Assembly: GCA_035559535.1 (NCBI GenBank)
Contig: DATMBG010000034.1
Location: 1-64,000 of the forward strand
Length of the DNA stretch: 64,000 nt
Direction of reading: 5' to 3'
Source of the DNA: Candidatus Limnocylindrales bacterium
GTDB lineage: Bacteria > Moduliflexota > Moduliflexia > Moduliflexales > JAUQPW01
The translations under genes and the position numbers were made by a program. Below, one piece after another: positions 36,493 through 44,799 of the stretch. Each line of letters begins with the position of its first letter. Position 1 is the stretch's first letter. Under the pieces are notes generated by a model. The model saw only the letters and a program-made list of their open reading frames with translations, did no database searches and was not told the origin of the DNA.

Positions 36493-36816
36493 GTGTAAAG
36501 GGTAAATAAAAGGCGAATAGAGGTCAAGAAAATTTTTTGAGAAAGTATTCTATCTTAGGAATTGTGGTAGAGAATAATAGACGAGTTCAGGGAAAAAATC
36601 AATAAAAATCTTCCAATGTTTTTTCGCTTAATATTCTCCTTTTCCCTTGACAAGTTTTCCGATTCCCTGTAAGCTTTTGAATAAGAAGGCTTAGAAATTC
36701 TTTACAAGGTAAAGTTCTTTGAACCCTATCAGATTCTACTTGACGGGTTAGGGGAGTTGTTTGTATGCTGGGAAAGCTTATTCTATGTCAACTACCCTAT
36801 AACATGGAGGGCATTT
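36493..36816. other. Divergent intergenic region between priA and ssb
   Basis: No gene is seen. A possible second promoter (TTGACA near 36654, TAAGCT 17 bases on) and the better one at 36740-36769 both face ssb. The stretch is A+T-rich. Confidence 0.5.
36740..36769 (+). promoter_or_regulatory. Putative ssb promoter
   Basis: TTGACG (36740-36745) and TATGCT (36764-36769) are 18 bases apart; the ssb start follows 48 bases after the -10 box. One mismatch in the -35 and two in the -10 boxes leave moderate support. Confidence 0.45.
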
Positions 36817-37299
36817 ATGATGGAGCAACGTGAAAGACGACCTGAAAAAAGTTTAAATAAGGTCTTAATTATTGGTCGACTGGGACGGGACCCGGAGTTG
36901 CGATATACCCCGAACGGTACGGCTGTTGCAACCCTGGCCGTGGCGACCAACGAGTCCTGGCAGGACAAAGAGACCAGTCAATGGCAGGAGCGTACCGAGT
37001 GGCATCGGGTTATAGCCTGGGATCGGCACGCCGAAATTGCCGGGGAGTATTTATCCAAAGGAAGTCGGGTTTATATCGAGGGTCGTTTACAAACCCGGGA
37101 ATGGGAGGACAAAGATGGTATTAAGCGGTGGACCACGGAAATCATCGTCCGGGACATGATCATGCTGGGGGGTCGAGGGGATAGCTACTCACCTCGGGTT
37201 GAAGAACCTCCGCATCCTGCAGATGTATACAATACGGGGATATCATCGGGATCTGAAGTACCTCCGGTGGGAGGGACCGAAGAAGATATTCCCTTCTGA
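36817..37299 (+). CDS. ssb: Single-stranded DNA-binding protein
   Basis: 161 residues from the ATG at 36817, which follows [37 protein letters not shown] and [31 protein letters not shown] define the OB fold. The C-terminal acidic tip EEDIPF recruits partner proteins such as PriA. It is divergent from priA, a sensible neighbour. The upstream in-frame extension to 36757 lacks family similarity. Confidence 0.96.
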   Translation: MMEQRERRPEKSLNKVLIIGRLGRDPELRYTPNGTAVATLAVATNESWQDKETSQWQERTEWHRVIAWDRHAEIAGEYLSKGSRVYIEGRLQTREWEDKDGIKRWTTEIIVRDMIMLGGRGDSYSPRVEEPPHPADVYNTGISSGSEVPPVGGTEEDIPF

Positions 37300-37303
37300 C
37301 CGA

Positions 37304-37400
37304 AAGTCAGAATCCAGAAGTCAGAATGAACAGGGAAGCTACCCGGCCTTGACTGGGCTATCCCCATTGGGAGGAGTTCCTGACCCTATTCTGACTTCTT
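37304..37400. repeat. Short dispersed repeat forming an inverted pair
   Basis: AAGTCAGAATCCAGAAGTC (from 37304) and the inverted ATTCTGACTTCTT (37388-37400) can pair; a T-rich stretch follows. The same motif family occurs at 9507-9523 and 9977-9994. It may end ssb transcription. Confidence 0.5.
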
Positions 37401-37409
37401 TATTCTTTC

Positions 37410-38027
37410 TTGAAAGAGAGTGTGGCACCGAGTCAAACGATCCTCTTACCCGAAGCCGAGTTACATTATTACGAAGCTCTCTTTTCAAAGGAAGAGAGTG
37501 ATCGACTCTTTGACTCCTTGCTGAAGCACATAGACTGGCAACAAGGAGAAGGAACTTTCTTCGGGAAGAAGGCTCTGATTCCACGATTACAGGCCTGGTA
37601 CGGAGAAACCGGCGAGAGTAAAATCTACAAGTATTCGGGTATGACGTTGATTCCCCTGGATTGGACTCCTGACCTTCTTTTCATCAAAAGCCGTATCGAT
37701 GAACTTGCCGGAGTTCATTTTACCAATGTCCTGGTGAACCTTTATAGGGACGGAAGAGACGGAGTAGGCTGGCACAGCGACGACGAATCCATCTTGGGGA
37801 AGAACCCCATCATCGGCTCTGTAAGTTTTGGAGCAACCAGAGTTTTTCAGCTCCGGCATAAAACCCGAGGGATAAAGTTTGAATTGGAATTAAAACACGG
37901 AAGTTTCTTACTCATGCAGGGTCCAACCCAACATTATTGGCAGCATCGGATTCCTAAAAAAGCAGGGATCACCAGACCTCGGATTAATTTGACTTTCAGA
38001 GTTTTACACGAGGTGGAGGGAGGGTAA
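37410..38027 (+). CDS. alkB: AlkB-type 2-oxoglutarate/Fe(II) dioxygenase
   Basis: About 205 residues. NLYRDGRDGVGWHSDDE gives the iron ligands His and Asp, QHYWQHRIPK the distal His, and RPRINLTFRVL the Arg pair that holds 2-oxoglutarate. Size and order match AlkB homologues that demethylate damaged bases in DNA. The start is a TTG at 37410 or the GTG at 37422; both lack a clear ribosome-binding site. It is a stand-alone gene after ssb. Confidence 0.92.
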   Translation: MKESVAPSQTILLPEAELHYYEALFSKEESDRLFDSLLKHIDWQQGEGTFFGKKALIPRLQAWYGETGESKIYKYSGMTLIPLDWTPDLLFIKSRIDELAGVHFTNVLVNLYRDGRDGVGWHSDDESILGKNPIIGSVSFGATRVFQLRHKTRGIKFELELKHGSFLLMQGPTQHYWQHRIPKKAGITRPRINLTFRVLHEVEGG

Positions 38028-38064
38028 AAGAATTTCCAACATACCGGAAAACTGCCGTTCTGCC

Positions 38065-39204
38065 CTACTGGGGTGATGATTCTTGAATTAAGCTGTTATC
38101 GGCTCCCAGACCCGGATAGGTAGCTGCAGGTTCTTTTTTTAGAAAGTTAGAAGCAACGGGTACAGGTAGGGCCGGGATAGCCTCTCCGGCATGGTTCAAT
38201 AGTTGACGATCCAACAGACCCCGTGCACGGAAATGTTCAGATTCCAGAGCTTTTGGAAGGGTTGTTACGATATTACAGCATACATCCTGACCGGAGAATA
38301 TCTGTTCCCACTCCTGGGCGGTACGGGATTGGATGATTTGGGCGACCTCGGTGAGGGTTCTTTCTGGGGATTTCGAATCATCTCGAAATTCCTCGGCGAG
38401 TCCTATCAGTTCACAAAAGTTATTCCAGAACTTATTTTCCAGGGGGGCTGCAGCCAGGAATTGACCATCTTTGGTTGGATAGATCTGATATCTCGGGGAA
38501 CCCCCGGTGAACAACCCCTTCCCGGGTTGAGGCCACTGATGGGCAGCAAAGCCACTCCCTATAGCCCAGAACATGAAGGTAAAGAGGTTATCGGACATGG
38601 CCATATCCAGGTAACATCCTTCTCCGGTGCGATTCCGTCGGAGGAGGGCCAACAGGATGTTAATCACCACGGGATAAGAACCGCCGCCAATATCTGCGAT
38701 CAAGGTGGGGGGCATCACAGGAACTCCGTTAGGGGTAGCTCCCAGACTTAAAAGACCTGTTTCTGCCAGGTAATTGAGATCATGTCCCGCTGTAGAGGCC
38801 CGAGGACCTTTCTGTCCGTATCCGGTCAGAGAGCAATAAATAATCTTGGGATTGATCTTTTTTACCGCTTCATATCCCAATCCAAGCCGATCCATCACGC
38901 CGGGTCGAAATTGTTCCAAAAGGATATCGGCGGTTTGGATGAGAGGTTTGAGGGAGTCCAGGGCTCCCGGATCCTTTAAATCCAGGGAGATACTTCGCTT
39001 CCCCCGGTTCAGGAGGGCAAAATGGACGCTATCCTTCCCGAACCTGGGTAGATAAGAACGCAATTCATCCCCCTGGGGGGGACGTTCCACTTTGATCACT
39101 TCCGCCCCTGCTTCGGCGAGAATTAAAGAAGCTAAAGGTCCTGGTAGCAAGGTACTAAAATCGAGAACCCGGATCCCCGACAGGGGTGGTAAGGATGGAT
39201 TCAT
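38065..39204 (-). CDS. CaiB/BaiF family CoA transferase
   Basis: 379 residues, class III CoA transferase. LSGIRVLDFSTLLPGPLASL and AGAEVIKVERPP at the N-terminus are the family core; STAGHDLNYLAETGLLSLGA and IADIGGGSYPVV include the expected catalytic Asp. It resembles alpha-methylacyl-CoA racemases as well as transferases. It differs clearly from the enzyme at 12535-13728, so it is not a recent duplicate. It is co-oriented with the phosphatase-family gene upstream. Confidence 0.9.
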   Translation of the reverse strand: MNPSLPPLSGIRVLDFSTLLPGPLASLILAEAGAEVIKVERPPQGDELRSYLPRFGKDSVHFALLNRGKRSISLDLKDPGALDSLKPLIQTADILLEQFRPGVMDRLGLGYEAVKKINPKIIYCSLTGYGQKGPRASTAGHDLNYLAETGLLSLGATPNGVPVMPPTLIADIGGGSYPVVINILLALLRRNRTGEGCYLDMAMSDNLFTFMFWAIGSGFAAHQWPQPGKGLFTGGSPRYQIYPTKDGQFLAAAPLENKFWNNFCELIGLAEEFRDDSKSPERTLTEVAQIIQSRTAQEWEQIFSGQDVCCNIVTTLPKALESEHFRARGLLDRQLLNHAGEAIPALPVPVASNFLKKEPAATYPGLGADNSLIQESSPQ

Positions 39205-39229
39205 CTCTTTTACCTTTCCTCTTCCTTTC

Positions 39230-40030
39230 CTATTCTTCTAAATGAGGTTGATGAGGGTCTGCCAGGATTGAGAGAACCTTTCCATGGAGTAGACCATTGG
39301 AGCTGACCAGACTTCCACCGTAGATAGACCGCTGACCCGCTAAGGTTGTTGCCTGACCCCCTGCCTCTTCTACGATCACCTGCAGGGGAGCAATATCCCA
39401 GGGCTTTACAGCCGGATCGATGGCCACTTCACCGGCACCTTCTGCCACAAGCATATGCTGATAAAAGTCTCCAAATCCCCGGGTCCTCTGCACCTGGCGC
39501 ATCAAAGTGAAAATACTCCTTGGAGGTAAAGATTCTCCCGAGCCGCCCAGGGTTCCGTGAAAGAGGTGAGCTTTCTGAAGATCCTGGATTTGGGAAACGT
39601 AAAGTCGGCGTTTTCCACAATAAGCCCCGTAACCTCGTGCGGCCCTCCATCGTGCCTGTAAAGCCGGTGCAGTCACCAAACCGGCAATAACTTCACCGTC
39701 TTCTTCGATAGCAAGTAGGGTCGCAAATATGGGAATACCCCGAACGAAATTCCGGGTACCATCAATGGGGTCAATGATCAGGCGTAGGTTTCCCGATCCG
39801 GCCTGTTCTCCGTATTCTTCGCCCCAGATGCCCAGATCCGGATGATGTTTTCGCAAGAGGTTCTGGGCTATTTCCTCAATCGTACGATCTGCTTCGGTTA
39901 CGGGACTCAGATCAACTTTTTCCTCAACACGGAGATTCTGCGCTCGAAAGAGACGAAGGGCAATCTCGTCCGCACGATCTGCAATCTCCTCAAGAAAGGA
40001 TAACCAGGAGATGGGATCCATCTTTTTCAT
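39230..40030 (-). CDS. Inositol monophosphatase-family phosphatase
   Basis: 266 residues. The metal-binding signature IIDPIDGTRNFVRG (residues about 90-103), WGEEYGE and the C-terminal PWDIAPLQVIVEEAGG are complete. Family members hydrolyse inositol phosphate, histidinol phosphate (HisN-type) or PAP. Sequence alone does not choose; HisN-like activity is common for free-standing bacterial copies. It lies 25 bases upstream of the CoA-transferase gene on the same strand. Confidence 0.9.
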   Translation of the reverse strand: MKKMDPISWLSFLEEIADRADEIALRLFRAQNLRVEEKVDLSPVTEADRTIEEIAQNLLRKHHPDLGIWGEEYGEQAGSGNLRLIIDPIDGTRNFVRGIPIFATLLAIEEDGEVIAGLVTAPALQARWRAARGYGAYCGKRRLYVSQIQDLQKAHLFHGTLGGSGESLPPRSIFTLMRQVQRTRGFGDFYQHMLVAEGAGEVAIDPAVKPWDIAPLQVIVEEAGGQATTLAGQRSIYGGSLVSSNGLLHGKVLSILADPHQPHLEE

Positions 40031-40147
40031 ACTTTATATTTTAAACTCCTTTTTGATTTCGATAAACAGGTTATTCAGTAATTTCTCAGGTTCCTAATCA
40101 GAATTTTTTCAAGCGGAGCATCTCCTTCCATCTTCTCCCTAAGCTAC

Positions 40148-40444
40148 CTACCCTTCTTTTACCTTCTCAATGGTTGCCTCCCAGGCGAAGCCGGCTAACA
40201 AAGCTGCCGGCCAGCTATCCAGTTTATCATTTAGAAAGGCCATAATGAGAGGGGCCGTAACGAAGGCAAAGATAAGGGTTACGATATAGGGCTTGCTGGC
40301 ATCCCAGGCACGGGATAAGAATCCCGGTACTCCGGCCACCCCGGCTCTAGGTCTAGGTAGGGCCTGCCGCAATATGGGATAGATGACACTGATCACGATA
40401 CCTGCAACAACGGCCAAATAGGTTGACCAAAATGACATGGGCAA
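40148..40444 (-). CDS. Small membrane protein of unknown function
   Basis: 98 residues. Two hydrophobic segments (TYLAVVAGIVISVIYPIL and YIVTLIFAFVTAPLIMAF) flank a Pro/Gly-rich loop. The ATG at 40444 follows GAGGTC in minus-strand sense. The family is not recognised. It shares orientation and a membrane character with the gene at 40700-41464, and the two could form a pair. Confidence 0.55.
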   Translation of the reverse strand: MPMSFWSTYLAVVAGIVISVIYPILRQALPRPRAGVAGVPGFLSRAWDASKPYIVTLIFAFVTAPLIMAFLNDKLDSWPAALLAGFAWEATIEKVKEG

Positions 40445-40589
40445 GACCTCCTCACATGAGCTTTGGTAAGCAAAATGAATTCGGCTTCCTGATGCCCGAG
40501 TTAAGCAAGCACGAACTTAAATTGGAGCGCCCAAGGGCATCAAGCAAGTTAATAAGAAAAGTACTACTCCCTGCACCCCCCTCCGGGGA

Positions 40590-40698
40590 GTTGTCGGGTC
40601 CTTACTGTTTCACACATTTTCCTTAAAAACCTTCCAAAACCGATACCCTTTTAAATCTTCTGTTGTCGGGTCCTTACTGTTTCACACATTTTCCTTAA
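40590..40698. repeat. Two exact 37-base direct repeats
   Basis: The sequence beginning GTTGTCGGGTCCTTACTG and ending CACATTTTCCTTAA occurs at 40590-40626 and 40662-40698, with a 35-base spacer. Two copies only, with spacer and position just after a gene end, do not make a CRISPR. It may be a local duplication. Confidence 0.9.
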
Positions 40699-40699
40699 C

Positions 40700-41446
40700 T
40701 TAAGGTTCTCCTTTTATCCGCTCCATCACCTTACTGGTGATATGATGCTCTCTTTCCTTAACCACCGCCAAGACGACCAATTTAAAGAAAGGTATGGTGG
40801 TACTGATTGCCGAAGCCAATTGGGCAGTTTCCAACAACCAACCGAACAAAAGCCCTGCAAGGCGCATAATCAGGAGAAGCACCCACAGAAAACACCCTCC
40901 AATAATAGGCGCCAATAGTACATATACAAGGGGTGATTTTATGTCGGCGCCTACCAACATAAGTACCCCTAAGGTAAGAGCAATGATCGCCATTGCTATA
41001 CTGACCATACCCCCGGCAATGACAATCTCACCGGTATAGATCCCCGCATCCATGACCCTTGTTATATACCCCTCTTTTGCCCACGGTCGGGATAGTGGCT
41101 TAAATCCAGGCAATATGGGGGGTTTAAGTTTCGACGGTAGAAGCCGATCATATATCTCCTGAACGTCTCCACTGGGCGGCCCATTCCAGATGCATCTATA
41201 AAATAATCTTGACAATTTAAAGGGATCCACCTGTTCGACACCCCTGACAAAAGAGTCATTAAGATTTCGCAGCTTCTCCCGGAATTCAGGCGATAGAAGA
41301 TCCACTATCTTTTCTGTGAAGGCAGAGAAAACAAAGATAATGAGTACGGAGATAAACCACTTTCGGGCCTTCTGCCAACTACGCCTGTCGGTTGATCCTT
41401 CTAACTGAGAGGATGGTTTCTCCTCCTGTCTGGTCGTATCGGCCAT
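40700..41446 (-). CDS. Polytopic membrane protein of unknown function
   Basis: About 248 residues from the ATG at 41446. There is one N-terminal transmembrane helix (WFISVLIIFVFSAFTEKI), then a soluble loop of about 80 residues, and three further hydrophobic helices (IVIAGGMVSIAMAIIALTLG, VYVLLAPIIGGCFLWVLL, FFKLVVLAVV). A charged N-terminal tail of about 25 residues is likely cytoplasmic. No known family is apparent. It ends beside the 37-base repeats. Confidence 0.6.
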   Translation of the reverse strand: MADTTRQEEKPSSQLEGSTDRRSWQKARKWFISVLIIFVFSAFTEKIVDLLSPEFREKLRNLNDSFVRGVEQVDPFKLSRLFYRCIWNGPPSGDVQEIYDRLLPSKLKPPILPGFKPLSRPWAKEGYITRVMDAGIYTGEIVIAGGMVSIAMAIIALTLGVLMLVGADIKSPLVYVLLAPIIGGCFLWVLLLIMRLAGLLFGWLLETAQLASAISTTIPFFKLVVLAVVKEREHHITSKVMERIKGEP

Positions 41447-41464
41447 ATCCTTTTCCTGTAACAC

Positions 41465-41881
41465 AGATAGGTCTATAAGTTAGGAGCCTTACAATTCCTT
41501 ACCTTCTCCTATCAGATTCGTTGTGAAAGCATTGTATAAAATGGTTACCCCGGCGAATAGAGTCGAACTGTCGGAATTATGGGTCCCATAAAAGCGAGAG
41601 GGCCTGACACCTTGCAGTAATCTGAAATCGACGAGGTTAACTACTTTCAACCTGACAAAGTTTTACGGTTGTTTTAGTAACGACCCTTTGCGGATGCCTT
41701 TATCTAACAACCCTTTATAAGAGTTGTCAAGAACAAAAGGTGGGTAGCTTCTTTCTGAGGTATCCAAAAATTGTATAATCGAGTTTGCAAATTCCCTGCG
41801 GGTACTGATTTTCGGTTAAGTATATACAATTTTTTATACAGACTCCGAGGTAAATCCGAAAAGCCGGCCGGGTTATTCTTT
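41465..41881. other. Intergenic region, no gene seen
   Basis: The segment is A+T-rich on its right half. Around 41540-41640 lies a non-coding stretch with GTCCCATAA-type sequence and the phrase GTTACCCCGGCGAATAGAG that looks like part of a mobile or repetitive sequence. I could not fold a tRNA from it. Confidence 0.4.
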
Positions 41882-42577
41882 TTATCCCTGCAGGTCCTGT
41901 CCAGGGTCTGATAGGAGGTAGTGTACGAACCAGTCGGTTGCAAGCCGCGCGACTTCTTCCAGCGCACCGGGTTCTTCGAAAAGGTGCGTCGCTCCGGGGA
42001 TGACCTCCAGTTTCTTTTCCGTGCGGAGCTGTGCCAGTGCCGCCCGGTTCAGATCGATCACCAGGGTATCTTCTCCACCCACGATGAGAAGCGTGGGGGC
42101 CTGGACCCGAGGCAGAAAGGACTCTGCCAGATCCGGGCGTCCACCCCGTGAGACAACTGCTCCTACAACCTTCGGACGTTCTGCCGCAGCAACCAGTGCA
42201 GCCGCCGCACCGGTACTGGCACCAAAGTAGCCAATTCTGAGGTTTTGGGTCTCTGGGTTCTGCCTGAGCCAGTCTGTGGCACCCACAAGCCGCTCAGCCA
42301 GCAGCTTGATATTAAACCGGAGATGTCGAAGCTGCATATCCACTACTTCCTCTTCTGAGGTGAGAAGGTCCATGAGTAAAGTCGCAAGCCCGGCCTCGCG
42401 AAGCACCCGTGCAACGTATCGGTTTCGAGGACTATGCCGACTACTCCCACTCCCATGCGCGAATACCACAATCCCTCGCGTACCTCCGAGCCCCTCTAGA
42501 TTCCCTGAAAGGGTAACCGGGCCTACCGGAATCTGGACCAGGTTCTCTTCATCCTGTCTTCTCGATATTCCGTTCAT
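41882..42577 (-). CDS. Alpha/beta hydrolase, dienelactone-hydrolase-like
   Basis: 231 residues. VVFAHGSGSSRHSPRN forms the oxyanion region, GYFGASTGAAAALVAA holds the nucleophile Ser (Gly-Ala-Ser-Thr-Gly), VGGEDTLV the acid Asp region and PGATHLFEEPG the catalytic His. The family acts on small esters and lactones, or, when next to phosphoribosyltransferase domains, stands as their hydrolase partner. No partner is present here. The start ATG at 42577 is preceded by AAAGGAGGAAA. Confidence 0.88.
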   Translation of the reverse strand: MNGISRRQDEENLVQIPVGPVTLSGNLEGLGGTRGIVVFAHGSGSSRHSPRNRYVARVLREAGLATLLMDLLTSEEEVVDMQLRHLRFNIKLLAERLVGATDWLRQNPETQNLRIGYFGASTGAAAALVAAAERPKVVGAVVSRGGRPDLAESFLPRVQAPTLLIVGGEDTLVIDLNRAALAQLRTEKKLEVIPGATHLFEEPGALEEVARLATDWFVHYLLSDPGQDLQG

Positions 42578-43332
42578 GGGTATTTCCTCCTTTATTTCTT
42601 ATTTGCTCATCCCTGAATAATTAAAATACTGCCTAAACCCCAGGAGTAACCTTTCTGGTTGCTCTGCTTAAGGGCTATCACAAAGATCACTCTTTAATTA
42701 TACCACCTCTTCATAGTAAATGGGTATCAGCTCAGAAGGAATAACGAGGAAGGAAGTGACTGATTCCATAGAGGGGGTATGGATGAGGTGCCTGTAAAGA
42801 CTTTCTTCAAAAGGATCTGCTATTTTGTAAAGTTAAAATTTTGTAAAGTTAAATTTGAATAAGCTATTCTGCCCTCACCCCAGGCCCCTCTCCCGAGGCT
42901 TCGGGATATGACCTCCTTTTCCCATATAACGGACAGGCTAAAAAGAGGTATATTTCTCCGCCGGCCGATGGTTAGACATTCTCTGGCATTGACGCTTCGG
43001 TCTTATATTTCCCCACGACGGGTGGTGCCACTCTCGATATACTGCTTATCATTGTTCTTCCCTCTTCGCGCCATTTCGTAGCACCTCCCGCGTGTCTAAC
43101 GCTATGCCTCTGAGCGGCTGGTATACTTCTTCACGCACAAAGTCGCCTGCGCCACCCTGATCGGTCCCAGGGTCAGTCAGGTAGCCTGCCTTTGATAGCC
43201 CTCAAGCCGCCTTGCACTAATTACCCTTAGAGCAAGGGGAGGCTTTCCATAACATAATGGTTGGTGTTGGCCATGACCATTCGCTCACGCTAGGGTGATC
43301 GCAAAGCTCGGAAGTAGGTTGTGAACCCACTC
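42578..43332. other. Intergenic region at the left edge of the accessory island
   Basis: No firm gene. A C-rich palindrome fragment (CCCTCACCCCAGGCCCCTCTCCC) near 42872 resembles the 9868 hairpin. GTTAGAC at 42971-42977 and GTCTAAC at 43094-43100 are inverted, integron-core-like heptamers; between them, on the minus strand, a tiny frame begins MARRGKNNDKQYIE after GGGAGG. These may be worn cassette boundaries, but no complete attC fold is evident. Confidence 0.4.
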
Positions 43333-43672
43333 TCACTGGATGAACTCCATAATGCACAACATGACGCCTATGACTCCGAGAATTACCCCCCAGAAGTGCA
43401 TCGGAATGAAAAACAGCCGGTGTGTTGCCCGGTCGAGAACCCTCTCCTTTCCTGTCACCTTATCAATAACTGTCTGGGCTGTGCGCTTGCGCAATAGATT
43501 ACCCACAACCCAAGACAAAGCTGCCGCGATCAATAGGGCAAACTCCAATGGTCCACTTATGAGCCAAATAATATCCTTTACCCCATAAAGCATCGAACAC
43601 GTAATTGCAAAGTAATGCCGCTCCAAAAACAAAGACGACAACGAGAAAACCGAAACCACTCCACATGATCAT
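43333..43672 (-). pseudogene. Cassette-type small membrane protein gene with a frameshift
   Basis: Reading from the ATG at 43672 gives MIMWSGFGFLVVVFVFGAAL and continues to HKWTIG, then leaves frame. From about 43540 the other frame gives ALLIAAALSWVVGNLLRKR and ends with LFFIPMHFWGVILGVIGVML. One extra base in the AAA run at 43540-43542 (+ strand) explains the break. The joined product would be about 112 residues with three or four transmembrane helices, a type often found in integron cassettes and accessory DNA. It may be a real pseudogene or a homopolymer sequencing error. Confidence 0.65.
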
Positions 43673-44007
43673 TGTTTATCCCTTTCAGTTTGTTGTGATG
43701 GCGAACTCAAGCGGTATACATGAGACATCTAACGACCCGGCATCAGAGGTTGACCGCTTTAGAGTTACGATGGACCGCTTACGTGCATACCAAACAACCG
43801 GCGACAGCACATAACACAGCCTGCTCTTCACGTGGGTTGCACAATGGTAAGCTTACAGATCTTGAACAACTCTCAGTGGCGCTCCCATTGAACGCACATC
43901 TCTCCATAAATTGGAGTCCTTCCGGTGTCCCCGGTCTGCACGCAACCACCGGCATCAACTGTTGCTAAATCCCCTTGCTGGAATTAAATGTTCCGATACT
44001 CCGTCAT
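43673..44007. other. Non-coding stretch with cassette-boundary-like heptamers
   Basis: No gene is supported. ATCTAAC at 43727-43733, and GCCTAAC at 44013-44019 just beyond, match the RYYYAAC core of integron attC sites in the orientation expected for minus-strand cassettes. Matching inner stems are not clear, so these are only candidates. Confidence 0.4.
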
Positions 44008-44187
44008 TCATTGCCTAACATTCAGCTGATCAATGCGGCATATTATAGTGTCGGGATCAGTATTCGAACATGATATCTGCTCGGCAGCCTGCGTATGAGA
44101 TATGAAACTAAATATGAAAGATGTGACTAAAAAGATTTTTAGTGCAGGGAATAGACCTGTTCGCTTAGATGTGTCAGTGGATTTCAT
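44008..44187 (-). CDS. Small exported protein
   Basis: About 59 residues. The ATG at 44187 follows a strong AAAGGAGGT at the right distance. A signal peptide (LKIFLVTSFIFSFISHTQAA) leads a short mature peptide with two Cys (SCSNTDPDTIICRI), perhaps a disulphide loop. The last codons run through GTTAGGC, an integron-core-like heptamer. Function is unknown. Confidence 0.5.
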   Translation of the reverse strand: MKSTDTSKRTGLFPALKIFLVTSFIFSFISHTQAAEQISCSNTDPDTIICRIDQLNVRQ

Positions 44188-44245
44188 AGTCATACCTCCT
44201 TTCGCAGCCCCACCGGAGCAGCGCATGATATGGTACATCTTTGCG

Positions 44246-44785
44246 CTATGATTGCGTAGCCCGGAAAACGGCGACCTGTTTCAGGAAACGGTCAAAGCTT
44301 TGTGGATCTGGGAAAGCGCGGCGGGGCAAAATGAAAGCCTGTAATGATGTTATATAGACGTATGCAGCATGCAGATCGTTCGCGACGTCTACGACCGCTT
44401 GCCAGGGCGTGATGGATGATTGTCCGGCCGCATTGCTGAACTGAAGTCCGGCGGAATCGATCAGGGCGTGCGTCGGACCCAAGATGTTCCTGAACGTACC
44501 ATCCCGGACGCGCCGCAGTATGGATCGCCTCAGCGACCAGCATCCAAGTGGTACGGCTAATATGGCCATGACGAGCGAAAGCAAAAGTATGGGCAGCGCC
44601 AAGGTAAAGTTCAGCCATAGCTTCGGATTTACAAGAGTGCCAACAATCAGTACCCAGCTTGCTAATCCGAGCCGCAAGGACCAGCGCCGCTGACGGAAGT
44701 ATGGGGAGTGCGCCCAGGTGTAAATCGAGAAACGGACGTAATCCTCTGTTGTTAGTGTGTAATTCAACTCCCAGGATTCCATCAT
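44246..44785 (-). CDS. YcxB-like membrane protein
   Basis: About 179 residues. YTLTTEDYVRFSIYTW at the N-terminus, two adjacent transmembrane helices (LGLASWVLIVGTLV and FTLALPILLLSLVMAILAVPLG) and a C-terminal PH-like part with SITPWQAVVDVANDLHAAYVYI and the ending FILPRRAF match the YcxB-like family. Its role is unknown. It starts a few bases after the secreted-protein gene (44800-46338), so both are probably one transcript. Confidence 0.7.
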   Translation of the reverse strand: MMESWELNYTLTTEDYVRFSIYTWAHSPYFRQRRWSLRLGLASWVLIVGTLVNPKLWLNFTLALPILLLSLVMAILAVPLGCWSLRRSILRRVRDGTFRNILGPTHALIDSAGLQFSNAAGQSSITPWQAVVDVANDLHAAYVYITSLQAFILPRRAFPDPQSFDRFLKQVAVFRATQS

Positions 44786-44799
44786 GTTCACGGTCGGAT

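Noticed and set aside
40590-40698. Possible mini-CRISPR
   Set aside because: Only two repeats with one spacer; repeat is not CRISPR-like in internal symmetry and no cas genes are present.
41540-41650. tRNA-like stretch on the minus strand with a GTTCGACTC segment
   Set aside because: No complete cloverleaf could be formed; acceptor and anticodon arms do not pair.
43720-43968. + strand frame of 82 codons
   Set aside because: It overlaps the putative cassette boundary, has no ribosome-binding site and no recognisable protein features.
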